From the NCBI GenBank assembly GCA_036924855.1, contig JBAGRP010000001.1, positions 3,410,001 through 3,474,000 of the forward strand: 64,000 nucleotides of DNA, given 5' to 3'. The notes beneath the pieces were generated by a model. The model saw nothing but the letters and a program-made list of their open reading frames with translations, made no database searches and was not told where the DNA came from. Shown here piece by piece: positions 25,845 through 34,604 of the stretch (positions are counted from its first letter, which is position 1; each line of letters begins with the position of its first letter). The translations under genes were made by a program, and so were the position numbers. The DNA is from Nitrobacteraceae bacterium AZCC 2146. GTDB lineage: Bacteria > Pseudomonadota > Alphaproteobacteria > Rhizobiales > Xanthobacteraceae.

Positions 25845-27230
25845 TCAGTTCAGTTCGGCGGCGCCGGGCAGGCGAAGGTGCCAATCGGTCGCGCCTTGAT
25901 AGGCGTGCGCCACGCGCAGGATGGTAGCCTCGGCATAAGGACGTCCGACCAGCTGGAAGCCGACCGGAAGACCAGCGGCATCGAAGCCACACGGCACCGA
26001 AGCCGCTGGCAGACCGAGATAGTTGATGCCGCGGGTGCAATAAGTGAGCTGACCGATGACGCGGGCGACATCGGCGGGATCGCCTTCGGTGGTAGCGGCG
26101 ATGGTCGGCACGGGAATGGAAATTGCCGGCAGCAGCGCCAGATCGGCAGACCCGATGCAGGATGCGATCCATTGTTCGCAAATCTGCGCGCGCAGCGACA
26201 GCGCCTCGACGTAACGCGTCGCCGGATAGAACAGGCCGGGTTCGATCCGCGAACGGACCTGATCGGCGTAATCTTGCGGGCGTTCGATCAGCCAGCGGCG
26301 ATGGATCGTCGCGGCTTCCACGCTCATGACGAGGTGCATCAAAGCATTGATGATTGCCATATCCGGCGGCGCGGTTTCGACGATGCTGACACCGAGAGCA
26401 CGGAACGCGGCGACGGCCTCGTTAAGTTTGGTGGCAATCTCCGGATGCAGCAGATCGCGGTAATAGCCGCCGGGGACGGCGATGGTCATGCCGGCGATAT
26501 TGTCAGCGAGCGCGCGCTCATAATCGCGGCTGGCGATCACCGACAACAGCTTCGCGGCATCTCGCGCGGTGCGCGCCAGCGGCCCGGTGCAATCGAGCGA
26601 GGCCGACAGCGGCATCACGCCGTCGGTCGGCACCAGACCCCAGCTCGGTTTCAATCCAACCAGGCCGCACATCGCGCCAGGATGGCGCAGCGAGCCGCCG
26701 GTGTCGGTGCCGAGCGAACCGGCGACCAGCCGCGCCGCGACGGCAACGCCGGAGCCAGAGGAAGACCCGCCCGGCACATAAGCGGGATTCCACGGATTCA
26801 GCGCGTGACCATAATATTCGTTGTAGCCGGTCGGGCTCATGGCGAATTCGGCGAGCTGCAGCCGGCCAAGATCGAGCGCGCCGGCGGCATCGAGCCGTTC
26901 GATCACCGTCGCAGTCACATCGGCACGAAAATCGGCTCGGATCTTTGAGCCGCCGGCGGAAAGATCGCCGGCGCGATAGAACAAGTCCTTGTGCGCCAGC
27001 GGCACGCCATGCAGCGGCGGCAGGGCGGCGCCGGTGGCACGCAACTTGTCGGCAACTTCCGCCGCTTCCAGCACGCGGGCGCCATCGAGGCGGACCACGG
27101 CGTTGAGTTTTCGGCCGACGGTCTCAAGCCGGTTCAGCGCGACAGTGGTCGCAGCAACCGACGTGATGTCGCCCGCCGTGATGGCGTCAGCGAGCGCACA
27201 GAGATCGAGGGCAGCGATGGATTTCTGCAT
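25845..27230 (-). CDS. AtzE-like amidase (amidase signature family)
   Basis: This is a 461-residue amidase-signature hydrolase. The Ser-cis-Ser-Lys triad is visible: Lys81 in AHKDLF, cis-Ser156 in GGSSSGSG, and nucleophile Ser180 in TDTGGSLRHP. It follows a 64-residue DUF4089-type gene by a TGATG overlap, the arrangement known for AtzG-AtzE, where the small protein is an obligatory partner of the 1-carboxybiuret hydrolase. The present enzyme may therefore hydrolyse a small N-acyl urea or amide from ring opening. TTG 27233 is also an in-frame start. Confidence 0.88.
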   Translation of the reverse strand: MQKSIAALDLCALADAITAGDITSVAATTVALNRLETVGRKLNAVVRLDGARVLEAAEVADKLRATGAALPPLHGVPLAHKDLFYRAGDLSAGGSKIRADFRADVTATVIERLDAAGALDLGRLQLAEFAMSPTGYNEYYGHALNPWNPAYVPGGSSSGSGVAVAARLVAGSLGTDTGGSLRHPGAMCGLVGLKPSWGLVPTDGVMPLSASLDCTGPLARTARDAAKLLSVIASRDYERALADNIAGMTIAVPGGYYRDLLHPEIATKLNEAVAAFRALGVSIVETAPPDMAIINALMHLVMSVEAATIHRRWLIERPQDYADQVRSRIEPGLFYPATRYVEALSLRAQICEQWIASCIGSADLALLPAISIPVPTIAATTEGDPADVARVIGQLTYCTRGINYLGLPAASVPCGFDAAGLPVGFQLVGRPYAEATILRVAHAYQGATDWHLRLPGAAELN

Positions 27231-27424
27231 CAACGCTTGTCCGCCGTGGCAAGCCAGTTCTGAAAACCATAGGGAGAGGAATCGAACGGCAGCGCGCGCA
27301 ACGCTTCGGCCGCAATACGTGCGTTGGTGTCTTCGACCAGAGCTTTCGCTCGCGCCATACGCTCGGCGGTCTCCGGCGCACCGTTCAACTCGGCGGCAAT
27401 ACCGCGCAACAGATCTTCGCTCAT
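27230..27424 (-). CDS. AtzG-like DUF4089 small amidase partner
   Basis: This is a 64-residue protein, easily missed because a longer run-through frame covers it. It begins MSEDLLRGIAAELNGAPETA and ends FDSSPYGFQNWLATADKR. The helical layout, length and position directly before an amidase fit DUF4089/AtzG, which binds its amidase much as GatC binds GatA. The ATG at 27424 is 7 bases after the LivF-like stop, and the stop overlaps the amidase start. Assignment rests on context plus sequence character. Confidence 0.8.
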   Translation of the reverse strand: MSEDLLRGIAAELNGAPETAERMARAKALVEDTNARIAAEALRALPFDSSPYGFQNWLATADKR

Positions 27425-27431
27425 GATATCC

Positions 27432-28136
27432 TCACTGGACGCCGAGGCGCTGGAATAGCAGATCGGTTTGTTGCGACAACTCTTTCGCATCGCCCTGATG
27501 CACGATCTGGCCGGTCTCCAGGATGTAGACGCGGTCGGCGACGGCCAGCGCGCTGTAGAGATTCTGTTCGACCAGCAGGATCGACAGCCCTTCGCGCTTG
27601 AGGTCAAGGATGATTTCTTCGAGATGCTGCACCATCACCGGCGCGAGGCCTTCGGAAGGCTCGTCCATCAGGATCAGCTGCGGATCGATCATCAGCGCGC
27701 GGCCGACCGCGAGCATGCCACGTTCGCCGCCGGACAACTGCCCGCCGCGATGATGCCGTCGCTCGGCGAGGCGCGGAAAGATTCCGAACACGCGATCGAC
27801 AGTCCAGCCGTCCTTGGCACGCACGCTCTTCAGCATGGTGAGATGCTCGGTGACCGTCAGCGACGGAAACAGCCGGCGGCCCTGTGGCACGATGGCGATT
27901 TTTCGCCCGGCAATGTCGTTAGGGCGCAGGCCGACCAGATTCTCGCCGCGCCAGCTGATGGTGCCGGAATGGATCTGCGGCGGCGTCAGCCCCATGATCG
28001 AGCGGATGAAAGTGGTCTTGCCCATGCCGTTGCGGCCGAGCAAGGCGACGATCTCGCCGGCGCCGACATCAAGCGAGACGCCGCGCACCACGACCGCCTC
28101 GCCATAGCCGCTGTGCAGATCCCTGACCTCAAGCAT
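27432..28136 (-). CDS. Liv-type ABC ATPase (LivF-like)
   Basis: This is a 234-residue nucleotide-binding subunit of a branched-chain-amino-acid/amide-type importer. Walker A is LLGRNGMGKTT, then VPQGRRLFPSLTVTEHL, signature LSGGERGMLAVGRAL, Walker B LILMDEPSEGLAP, and the closing LVEQN typical of LivF. The start ATG at 28136 lies inside the upstream LivG-like gene (8-base overlap). It is the fifth component of a complete importer (28-32 kb). Confidence 0.93.
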   Translation of the reverse strand: MLEVRDLHSGYGEAVVVRGVSLDVGAGEIVALLGRNGMGKTTFIRSIMGLTPPQIHSGTISWRGENLVGLRPNDIAGRKIAIVPQGRRLFPSLTVTEHLTMLKSVRAKDGWTVDRVFGIFPRLAERRHHRGGQLSGGERGMLAVGRALMIDPQLILMDEPSEGLAPVMVQHLEEIILDLKREGLSILLVEQNLYSALAVADRVYILETGQIVHQGDAKELSQQTDLLFQRLGVQ

Positions 28137-28884
28137 GACGCGGTTTCCCGAGATAGACTTCCTGGACCTGCTTGTTGCGGCGAATGCCTTCCGGCGGCTC
28201 CTCGACCAGAACGCGCCCCTCGAACATGCAGGTGACGTAATCGACAAGGCCGAGCGCGAGGTCCATGTCGTGCTCGATCAGCACCACGGTGATGTCGCGA
28301 TCCAGCGAGCGGATGATCTCGGTGACCATCGAGCGCTCCGACGGCGACAGGCCGGCGGCGGGCTCGTCGAGCAGCAGCATGGTCGGCGTGGTGACCAGCG
28401 AAATCGCGATTTCGAGCTGACGCTGCTCGCCATAAGACATTTCTTTCACGATGACATCGGCGCGCTCGCCGATCCGCGCGGCGTTCAATGCTGCGGCAAT
28501 GCGCAGCGCTTCGGCCTCGTCGGTGTCGGGCTTGCCGAACAGCGAGAATTTGCGTGGCGACAGGCCGCGCAGCGCGAGGATCATGTTGTCCTGCACGCTC
28601 AGCGTCGGAAACAGATTTGTAATTTGAAAGGTGCGGGAGATGCCGCGCTGGGCGCGGCGGTGCGGCGGCAATTTTGTGACGTCGTGGCCATCGAACATGA
28701 TCTTGCCGGAGGTCGGCGGCACCGCGCCGGCAATGGCGTTGAACAATGTGGTCTTGCCGGCGCCGTTCGGGCCGATGATGGCACGGCGCTGGCCGCGCGG
28801 CACGGTCAGGCTGACGCCATCGACCGCCCGCAAGGCGTCGAAGGCCACCACCACATCTGTCAGCGTCAGGATCGGTTCGGACAC
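28129..28884 (-). CDS. Liv-type ABC ATPase (LivG-like)
   Basis: This is a ~251-residue nucleotide-binding subunit. Walker A is IGPNGAGKTTLFN, then RGISRTFQITNLFPTLSV, signature MSYGEQRQLEIA, Walker B MLLLDEPAAGLSP and LIEHDMDLAL, all as in LivG. The GTG at 28884 (reading VSEPILTLTDV) is preferred as it has GGGA upstream and matches family starts; ATG at 28917 would add 11 residues. It is separated from the binding-protein gene by about 70 bases. Confidence 0.92.
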   Translation of the reverse strand: MSEPILTLTDVVVAFDALRAVDGVSLTVPRGQRRAIIGPNGAGKTTLFNAIAGAVPPTSGKIMFDGHDVTKLPPHRRAQRGISRTFQITNLFPTLSVQDNMILALRGLSPRKFSLFGKPDTDEAEALRIAAALNAARIGERADVIVKEMSYGEQRQLEIAISLVTTPTMLLLDEPAAGLSPSERSMVTEIIRSLDRDITVVLIEHDMDLALGLVDYVTCMFEGRVLVEEPPEGIRRNKQVQEVYLGKPRHA

Positions 28885-28955
28885 AAGGAATTCCCGGTAA
28901 GAAGGACGCGGCCACATAGCCGCGTCCCGTAGCGATGGATCAGGCTTTCTTGACG

Positions 28956-30215
28956 TTAGGCCTTTTTGATTCCCTGGAAGGTCCGCGAATAGGGCGGCTG
29001 CTTCATGTAGGTTTCCGGATCGTACTTCCAGAACTGCGACACCTCCGGATAGGTGGTGGTCGGCACGTTCCAGAACTTGCCGTCGGCGCGCTTCACGACC
29101 TTGCGGATGTAGACGTCGTAGATCGGGTTGCCGAAGGCGTCGAACTTCACAGCCTTGCCGAGCGGCGAGCCATCGAGTTCGGTCTTCAGCACGGTGTTGA
29201 TGAAAGCCTCGCGGTCCTCGACCTTGCCGCCCATCTTCTTCAGCGCGGCGTCGATCCACATCATGCCGGAATACATCGAGAAGCCATATAGCGACGGAAT
29301 CTTGCCGTACTTGGCCTCGTAGTCCTTCTCGAACTTCGCGGTGATCGCATTGTCCGAGCCTTCGGCGAAATGCGCCGGCGAGATGATGCCCTCGGCTTCC
29401 TCGCCGATGGTGCGGATCACCGACTGGTCGGTGCCGTTCATGGACATCAGCAAAGGCGTCTTCGCCTTCAGGCCGAACGAGGCGTATTGCTGGATCAGGC
29501 GCGTGGAGTCGGCGCCGGTTTCCATGGCGAAGATCGCATCCAGCTTGAGGTCGGCGAGCTGGCCGAGATAGGGGCTGAAGTCCGCGGTGTTGAGCGGGTG
29601 CCAGAACTGCTGGACGATTTCGCCGCCGCCTTCGGTGAACACCTGGGCAAGGCCGCCGCACTGTTCATGGCCGAAGGTGTAGTCCTGGCTGATGGTGGCG
29701 ATCTTCTTGTAGCCCTGCTTGAGGGCCCAGTCGCCGAGCGGATGGGTGAAGGCGCTGGCGCTGTAGCCGGCGACGCGGATCACGTTCTTGATGCGGGCGC
29801 GCTGGGTCAGATCGTCGGCGGCGATGATCGGAATGAAATACGGTGTGCCGGTGCCCTTGACGTAGTTGGCGACCGCCAGGCCGGTATTGGCGAGCAGGTT
29901 GCCGATCAGCATGTGGCAATTGCCCTGCTCGACCAGGCGGCGCGCCTTCTGCAAGGCGGTGTCGGGATTGGACGCATCGTCCTCGATGACCAGCTCGACC
30001 TTGCGGCCGCCCATCTCGCTCTTGACCTGATCGAGATAGAACTGCACGCCCTCGACCATTTCCTTGCCGCCGGAAGCGACGACGCCGGTGAGCGGCGCCA
30101 GCAGGCCGATCTTGATCGGGCCGGCCTGGGCCTGCGCGCTGCGCCAGGGGGCAGCACCGACGCCGGCGGCTGCGACGGCGGCCGTTGTGGTCTTCAGAAA
30201 TTGCCTGCGGTCCAT
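28956..30215 (-). CDS. Liv-type periplasmic substrate-binding protein
   Basis: This 419-residue type-1 periplasmic binding protein has a twin-arginine-like leader (MDRRQFLKTTTAAVAAAG) and the family opening PIKIGLLAPLTGVVASGGKE. It then has IEDDASNPDTALQKARRLVEQ, ATISQDYTFGHEQCGGL and METGADSTRLIQQYASFGL. This group includes binders of aromatic acids, amides and urea besides branched-chain amino acids, so the ligand cannot be read off. The start has an AAAGGA ribosome binding site. Its context implies the ligand is the substrate or an intermediate of the surrounding hydrolase cluster. Confidence 0.93.
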   Translation of the reverse strand: MDRRQFLKTTTAAVAAAGVGAAPWRSAQAQAGPIKIGLLAPLTGVVASGGKEMVEGVQFYLDQVKSEMGGRKVELVIEDDASNPDTALQKARRLVEQGNCHMLIGNLLANTGLAVANYVKGTGTPYFIPIIAADDLTQRARIKNVIRVAGYSASAFTHPLGDWALKQGYKKIATISQDYTFGHEQCGGLAQVFTEGGGEIVQQFWHPLNTADFSPYLGQLADLKLDAIFAMETGADSTRLIQQYASFGLKAKTPLLMSMNGTDQSVIRTIGEEAEGIISPAHFAEGSDNAITAKFEKDYEAKYGKIPSLYGFSMYSGMMWIDAALKKMGGKVEDREAFINTVLKTELDGSPLGKAVKFDAFGNPIYDVYIRKVVKRADGKFWNVPTTTYPEVSQFWKYDPETYMKQPPYSRTFQGIKKA

Positions 30216-30244
30216 CTCGATGTCCTTTCGTGAAAGCATTTCGA

Positions 30245-31210
30245 TTAACGCACCTTGCGCGACAGGATGGCGCGCAGCTTGCCTATGATGCCCTCGGGGG
30301 CGAAAATCATGATCAGAACAAAGGTGATGCCGAGCACCATCTGCCAGCGCTCGGTATAGGCGCTGACGATATTCTCCAGCGCGATGATCGCGGCGGCACC
30401 GACGAAGGCGCCGAACAAAGTGCCGACCCCGCCGGCGATCATCATCAGCACGCCCTCGACCGATTGCGCGAGCGCCACCGTCGACGGGCTGACGAAGTTG
30501 TTGAACATCGCATACAGCGCGCCGGCGACGCCGGCGAAGAAGCCAGACACGGTGAAGCCGATGAACAGATGCAGCGGCACGTTGTAGCCAAGGCTGCGCA
30601 TCCGGCTCTCGCTGTCGCGGATGCCACGCAGCGTGAGACCGAACGGCGAGCGCACGAAGCGCCACATGGCAAAGGCGACGATGGCGGCACCGGCGAGCAC
30701 CGCCCAGTAGAACGCGCTCTGGTTCAGCAGCATGGTGGGACGAACGTCGCCGCGCATGCCGTTCTCGCCGCCGGTCACCTGGGTCCAGCGCAGGCAGACG
30801 CCCCAGACGATCATGCCCAGCGCCAGGGTCAGCAGCAGGAAATAGACGCCGGAAGTGCGCACCGCGAGCAACGCGAAGATCGAGGCGACGATGGTGGCGG
30901 CGAGCACGCCGAGCGCGAAGGCGGCGGCGGGCGAGAGCCCGGCCTGCGCGGTGGCATAGACCACCACATAGGTGGAGACGCCGAAGATCGCGCCATGGCC
31001 AAGCGAGGTGCGCCCGGCAAAGCCGGCAAGGATGTCGATCGACATCGCGAGGATGCCGAAGATCAGCACCTCGGTGGCGAGGCCGACCTGGTAGTTCGAC
31101 AGCACCAGCGGCAAGCCTGCCGCGGCGATCACGACGAGGCCGGCAATGAGCGCGGCGCGGCCGGTCATGCCGGCGAGACGCGAAGGTTTAGGCGTGAGCG
31201 GCATCGTCAT
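30245..31210 (-). CDS. Liv-type ABC permease (LivM-like)
   Basis: This 321-residue inner-membrane protein has about nine hydrophobic segments. It has the LivM landmarks ILAGFAGRTSLGHGAIFGVSTY and PFGLTLRGIRDSESRMRSLGYN, then the C-terminal GGVGTLFGAFVGAAAIIALE. The start ATG overlaps the stop of the LivH-like gene (ATGA), so the two permeases are coupled. It forms a heterodimer with the LivH-like permease. Confidence 0.93.
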   Translation of the reverse strand: MTMPLTPKPSRLAGMTGRAALIAGLVVIAAAGLPLVLSNYQVGLATEVLIFGILAMSIDILAGFAGRTSLGHGAIFGVSTYVVVYATAQAGLSPAAAFALGVLAATIVASIFALLAVRTSGVYFLLLTLALGMIVWGVCLRWTQVTGGENGMRGDVRPTMLLNQSAFYWAVLAGAAIVAFAMWRFVRSPFGLTLRGIRDSESRMRSLGYNVPLHLFIGFTVSGFFAGVAGALYAMFNNFVSPSTVALAQSVEGVLMMIAGGVGTLFGAFVGAAAIIALENIVSAYTERWQMVLGITFVLIMIFAPEGIIGKLRAILSRKVR

Positions 31211-32058
31211 GTGGCACGTCCGAACAGGCCGAGCGGACGGAATGCCAGAAGCACCGCCATCGGGCCGAAGATCACGAAATAGGCCAGCTCGGGAAACATC
31301 ACCTGGCCGAGCGTGTTGAGCAGCCCGACCAACAGGCTGCCGACGCCGACGCCGACCAGGCTGCCTCGGCCACCAATGATGACGACGGCGAGGCTGAACA
31401 CCAGGATTTCCGCATCGGCCGAGGGATAGAGCGAGAGGAACGCGCCGCCCATTAATCCGCCGAGACCAGCCAGCGCCGAGCCGAGCAGGAAGGTGACGAG
31501 GAAGACGCGGCGGATATTGACGCCGGAGGCTTCCACCATCTCGGCGTCATCGACGCCGGCGCGGATCAGCGCGCCGAGCCGCGTATGATTGAGCAGCAGC
31601 CACAGCGCCGCGAAAACGATGATGCCGGTGACCAGCACGAACAGCCGGTAGGTCGGATAGAACGTGCCGAACACCTTCATGCCGCCGCGCAAAAGCTGCG
31701 GGATCGGCACCGTGAAGCTGTCGCCGCCCCAGATCACCAGAGCAAGGTCGTTGAGGAAGAAGGCGACGCCGAGCGTCAGCAGCACCTGCCGCAGCTCATT
31801 GCCCCGCACGAAGCGCAGCAGGCCCTGATCGAGCACGAAACCGATCGCCGCAATTGCCGCCATGGCGCCGACGCCGCCGAGCACGAAGCTGCCGGTTCTG
31901 GTGGCGACCGTGTAGCCGATATAGCCGCCGAACAGATACAGCGCGCCATGGGCGAGATTGACGATGCGCAACAGCCCGAAGATCAGCGTAAAGCCGCTCG
32001 CCACCACGAACAGCAGTGCGGCGAAGGTCAGTCCGTTGAGAAGTTGAAAGAGGCTCAT
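31207..32058 (-). CDS. Liv-type ABC permease (LivH-like)
   Basis: This 283-residue inner-membrane permease has about eight hydrophobic segments. The family features are SGFTLIFGLLRIVNLAHGALYL near the N-terminus, GALIRAGVDDAEMVEASGVNI in the cytoplasmic EAA loop and VVIIGGRGSLVGVGVGSLLVG near the C-terminus. It has a CAGGG ribosome binding site and lies 25 bases after the first PuuE-like gene, so importer and hydrolases appear to share one transcript. Confidence 0.93.
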   Translation of the reverse strand: MSLFQLLNGLTFAALLFVVASGFTLIFGLLRIVNLAHGALYLFGGYIGYTVATRTGSFVLGGVGAMAAIAAIGFVLDQGLLRFVRGNELRQVLLTLGVAFFLNDLALVIWGGDSFTVPIPQLLRGGMKVFGTFYPTYRLFVLVTGIIVFAALWLLLNHTRLGALIRAGVDDAEMVEASGVNIRRVFLVTFLLGSALAGLGGLMGGAFLSLYPSADAEILVFSLAVVIIGGRGSLVGVGVGSLLVGLLNTLGQVMFPELAYFVIFGPMAVLLAFRPLGLFGRAT

Positions 32059-32082
32059 ACCCTGATGCTTGCTGCTCTTTGC

Positions 32083-32961
32083 CTACGGCGCCTTCGGCCC
32101 GACCGAGAGATACCAGTCGAGAATCTGTTCGCCGGTCATGAATGCCACGTCCGACTTCTTCTGGATGGTCTCGAAGATACGGCGGAAGTGTTTCAGGCGA
32201 TGCGGCGCGCCCATGATGTAGGGATGCACAACCAGTGCCATGATCCGGGCGGAGTCGGCGGCATCCTCGTAAATCTGCTCGAACTGGTCGATGGCGCGGT
32301 CGTAATATTCCGTGGCCTTGTGATGCTGGATCAGCATCATCGCCACGTCGTTGCATTCCTGGGTGTAGGGCACGTTGACGATCGGCGTGGTCGTCGTCTT
32401 CAGCCACACCGGCTGGTCGTCGAGCACCCAGTCGGCGACGTAGTCGTAGCCTTCCTGCTTCAGGAGGTCCGGGGTTTCCCAGGTCTCGGTCAGACCGGGC
32501 CCGAGCCAGCCGCGCGGACGCTTGCCGGTGGCAGCTTCGATCACATCGGCGGTCTTGCGGATATCCTCGCGCTCGTTGTCGACCTTCTGCATGTTGCGCT
32601 GGGTGAAGCCGTGGCCCATGAATTCCCAGTTGCGCGCCTTGGCGGCTTCGACGATCGGCGGATAGGCCGCCAGTGCGGAGCCGTTGATCGCCAGCACGCC
32701 GGGGATCTTGTAGTCGTCGAAAACCTTCAGCAACCTCCAGAAGCCGACGCGGTTGCCGTATTCGTGCCAGGCCCAGTTTGGAATGTCCGGCATCGGCGCG
32801 CCGCCGGCGGGCGGCGTCAGCACCGTGCGCGGCATGGTCTGCTTGATGTCCCACTCCTCGACATTGACGATCACCCACACCGCCATGCGCTTGCCGTTGG
32901 GCAGCTTCAGCGGCGGGCGCGTCGAGATCGGCGAGTAGCTAATGCGTTCGGTGGGCAGCAT
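32083..32961 (-). CDS. Polysaccharide deacetylase-fold hydrolase (PuuE-like), copy 1
   Basis: This is a 292-residue NodB-fold protein closer to cofactor-independent allantoinase PuuE than to sugar deacetylases. It has WAWHEYGNRVGFWRLLKVFDD, EFMGHGFTQRNMQKVDNERED, PRGWLGPGLTETWETPDLL and a C-terminal VVHPYIMGAPHRLKHF with the conserved His. PuuE-like enzymes open cyclic amides or ureides. It lies immediately upstream of the Liv permease and 3 bases after the FAH-like gene. A paralogue lies at 33668-34567. Confidence 0.87.
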   Translation of the reverse strand: MLPTERISYSPISTRPPLKLPNGKRMAVWVIVNVEEWDIKQTMPRTVLTPPAGGAPMPDIPNWAWHEYGNRVGFWRLLKVFDDYKIPGVLAINGSALAAYPPIVEAAKARNWEFMGHGFTQRNMQKVDNEREDIRKTADVIEAATGKRPRGWLGPGLTETWETPDLLKQEGYDYVADWVLDDQPVWLKTTTTPIVNVPYTQECNDVAMMLIQHHKATEYYDRAIDQFEQIYEDAADSARIMALVVHPYIMGAPHRLKHFRRIFETIQKKSDVAFMTGEQILDWYLSVGPKAP

Positions 32962-32963
32962 GC

Positions 32964-33671
32964 TTAGGCCTCCGGTGGCGTGATGGTGATGCCGAGCGAC
33001 GGCAGGCCTTCGATGCGGGCGTCGATGACGTCGCCGGGCAGCGCCGGCCCGACGCCGGCCGGCGTTCCGGTGTAGATCAGGTCGCCGGGCTGCAGCGTCA
33101 TCTGCTTCGACAGCTGCGTCACGATCTCGGGCACGCTCCAGATCATCTGGCCGATGTCGCCACGCTGCTTCTCAACACCGTTGACCGACAGCGTGATCAT
33201 GCAGCCGCTGAAATGCCGGGCATCGCGCGCCGGCGCGATGGCGCCGCAGGGCGCGGAGGCATCGAAGCTCTTGCCGACTTCCCAGGGCAGACGCATGTCG
33301 CGGGCATCGCGCTGGCGATCCCGGCGGGTCAGGTCGATGCCGACGGCATAGCCCCAGATGTGATCGAGCGCTTCGGCGACCGGGATGTCCCTGCCGGCGC
33401 GGCCGATGGCGATGACCAACTCGACTTCGAACTGGAAATCATCGGTGAATGGCGGGTACGGCACGCGGGAGCCATCGGGCACCACGGAATCACGCGGCTT
33501 CTGGAAGAAGAACGGCGGATCGCGCTCGTCGGCTTCCTTCATCTCGCGGATATGGTCGAGATAGTTCCTGCCGACGCAATAGACGCGGCGGACCGGAAAG
33601 AAGCCGCCGCCGACCACCGGAACGCCGGTGACGGGAATGGCTGGAAGCATCTGCTGCGACGTCACGTTCAC
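32964..33671 (-). CDS. Fumarylacetoacetate hydrolase-family protein
   Basis: This is a 235-residue FAH-fold enzyme. It has YCVGRNYLDHIREM, FFFQKPRDSVV, the metal ligands Glu-x-Glu in FQFEVELVIAIG and Asp in GIDLTRRD, and a KSFD segment. The fold covers 2-hydroxymuconate-type hydratases, decarboxylases and acylpyruvate hydrolases that act late in ring-cleavage pathways. It is sandwiched between two PuuE-like genes and its ATG overlaps the stop of the upstream one (ATGA). Confidence 0.92.
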   Translation of the reverse strand: MNVTSQQMLPAIPVTGVPVVGGGFFPVRRVYCVGRNYLDHIREMKEADERDPPFFFQKPRDSVVPDGSRVPYPPFTDDFQFEVELVIAIGRAGRDIPVAEALDHIWGYAVGIDLTRRDRQRDARDMRLPWEVGKSFDASAPCGAIAPARDARHFSGCMITLSVNGVEKQRGDIGQMIWSVPEIVTQLSKQMTLQPGDLIYTGTPAGVGPALPGDVIDARIEGLPSLGITITPPEA

Positions 33672-34567
33672 GCCCTGGATTCCATCTCGGCCTTCTGGCC
33701 GTTGTACCAGTCGAGGATCTGCTCGCCGTTCCAGTGCACCACGCCTTCGAATGTGTTGAGGTAGTCGTAGAGCTGCTCGAGATATTTGATCCGGAATGGC
33801 TGGCCGCTGATGTAGGGGTGGATCGCCAACGACAGGATCTTCGGGCGCTCGGCGCTTTCCTGATATAGCCGATCGAAACTGTCGATCGCTCGCTTGAGGA
33901 AGTGATCGCTGTCGTGGTGCTGCACCATCATCATCGGGATGTCGTTGAGTTCAACCGTATAGGGCAGCGTCACCAGCGGGCCCTTGGCGGTGCGGATGGT
34001 GGTCGGCTCGTCGTCATAGACCCAGTCGCCGATATATTTGACGCCGGCTTCGGCGAGATATTCCGGAGTTTCCAGCGTCTGCGTCAGGCCGGGTCCGAGC
34101 CAGCCCACCGGGCGCTTGCCGGTGAACTTCTCGATCACATCCATGGAGCGATTGATCATCGCCTGCTGGTCCGGTTCCTTGTGAATCGGGCCCTGCTCAT
34201 AGGCGTGGCCCATGAATTCCCAGCCGGCGTCCCTGGCCTGCTGCGCAACGCGCGGATAGTCCTCGCAGACGCGGGCATTGATGGAGAGCGTCGGCGCGAT
34301 GCCGAGTTTCTTGTAGAGATCGAAGAAGCGCCAGACACCGACGCGCATGCCGTATTCGTGCCAGCCCCAGTTCGCCACGTCGGGCAGCAGCGGAATGCCG
34401 GTCGGCGCCGGAAGCACCTGCCGCGCCATCGGCTTGGCGATGTCCCAGACTTCGAGATTGACGATGGTCCAGATCACGATGCGGGCGCCATTCGGCAGCT
34501 TCATCGCGGGGCGATCGACGATGGCGGAATAGTCGCAACGATCGCGCGGAATCATGGGGCCGGTCAT
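33668..34567 (-). CDS. Polysaccharide deacetylase-fold hydrolase (PuuE-like), copy 2
   Basis: This is a 299-residue paralogue of the protein at 32083. The same framework is visible: NWGWHEYGMRVGVWRFFDLYK, EFMGHAYEQGPIHKE, PVGWLGPGLTQTLETPEYL and AIHPYISGQPFRIKYLEQLYDYL. The two differ widely in sequence, so they probably act on different intermediates or stereoisomers. ATG 34567 is chosen because the additional 22 upstream codons lack family character. It lies 38 bases after the isochorismatase-like gene. Confidence 0.87.
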   Translation of the reverse strand: MTGPMIPRDRCDYSAIVDRPAMKLPNGARIVIWTIVNLEVWDIAKPMARQVLPAPTGIPLLPDVANWGWHEYGMRVGVWRFFDLYKKLGIAPTLSINARVCEDYPRVAQQARDAGWEFMGHAYEQGPIHKEPDQQAMINRSMDVIEKFTGKRPVGWLGPGLTQTLETPEYLAEAGVKYIGDWVYDDEPTTIRTAKGPLVTLPYTVELNDIPMMMVQHHDSDHFLKRAIDSFDRLYQESAERPKILSLAIHPYISGQPFRIKYLEQLYDYLNTFEGVVHWNGEQILDWYNGQKAEMESRA

Positions 34568-34604
34568 GAGAGGGTGCTCTTCGGGTTGTTGGGAGTTTTG
34601 ATCG

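Noticed and set aside
28129..29661. Apparent 510-residue LivG fusion
   Set aside because: The N-terminal half is an out-of-frame reading of the binding-protein gene; the LivG family start is at 28884 or 28917.
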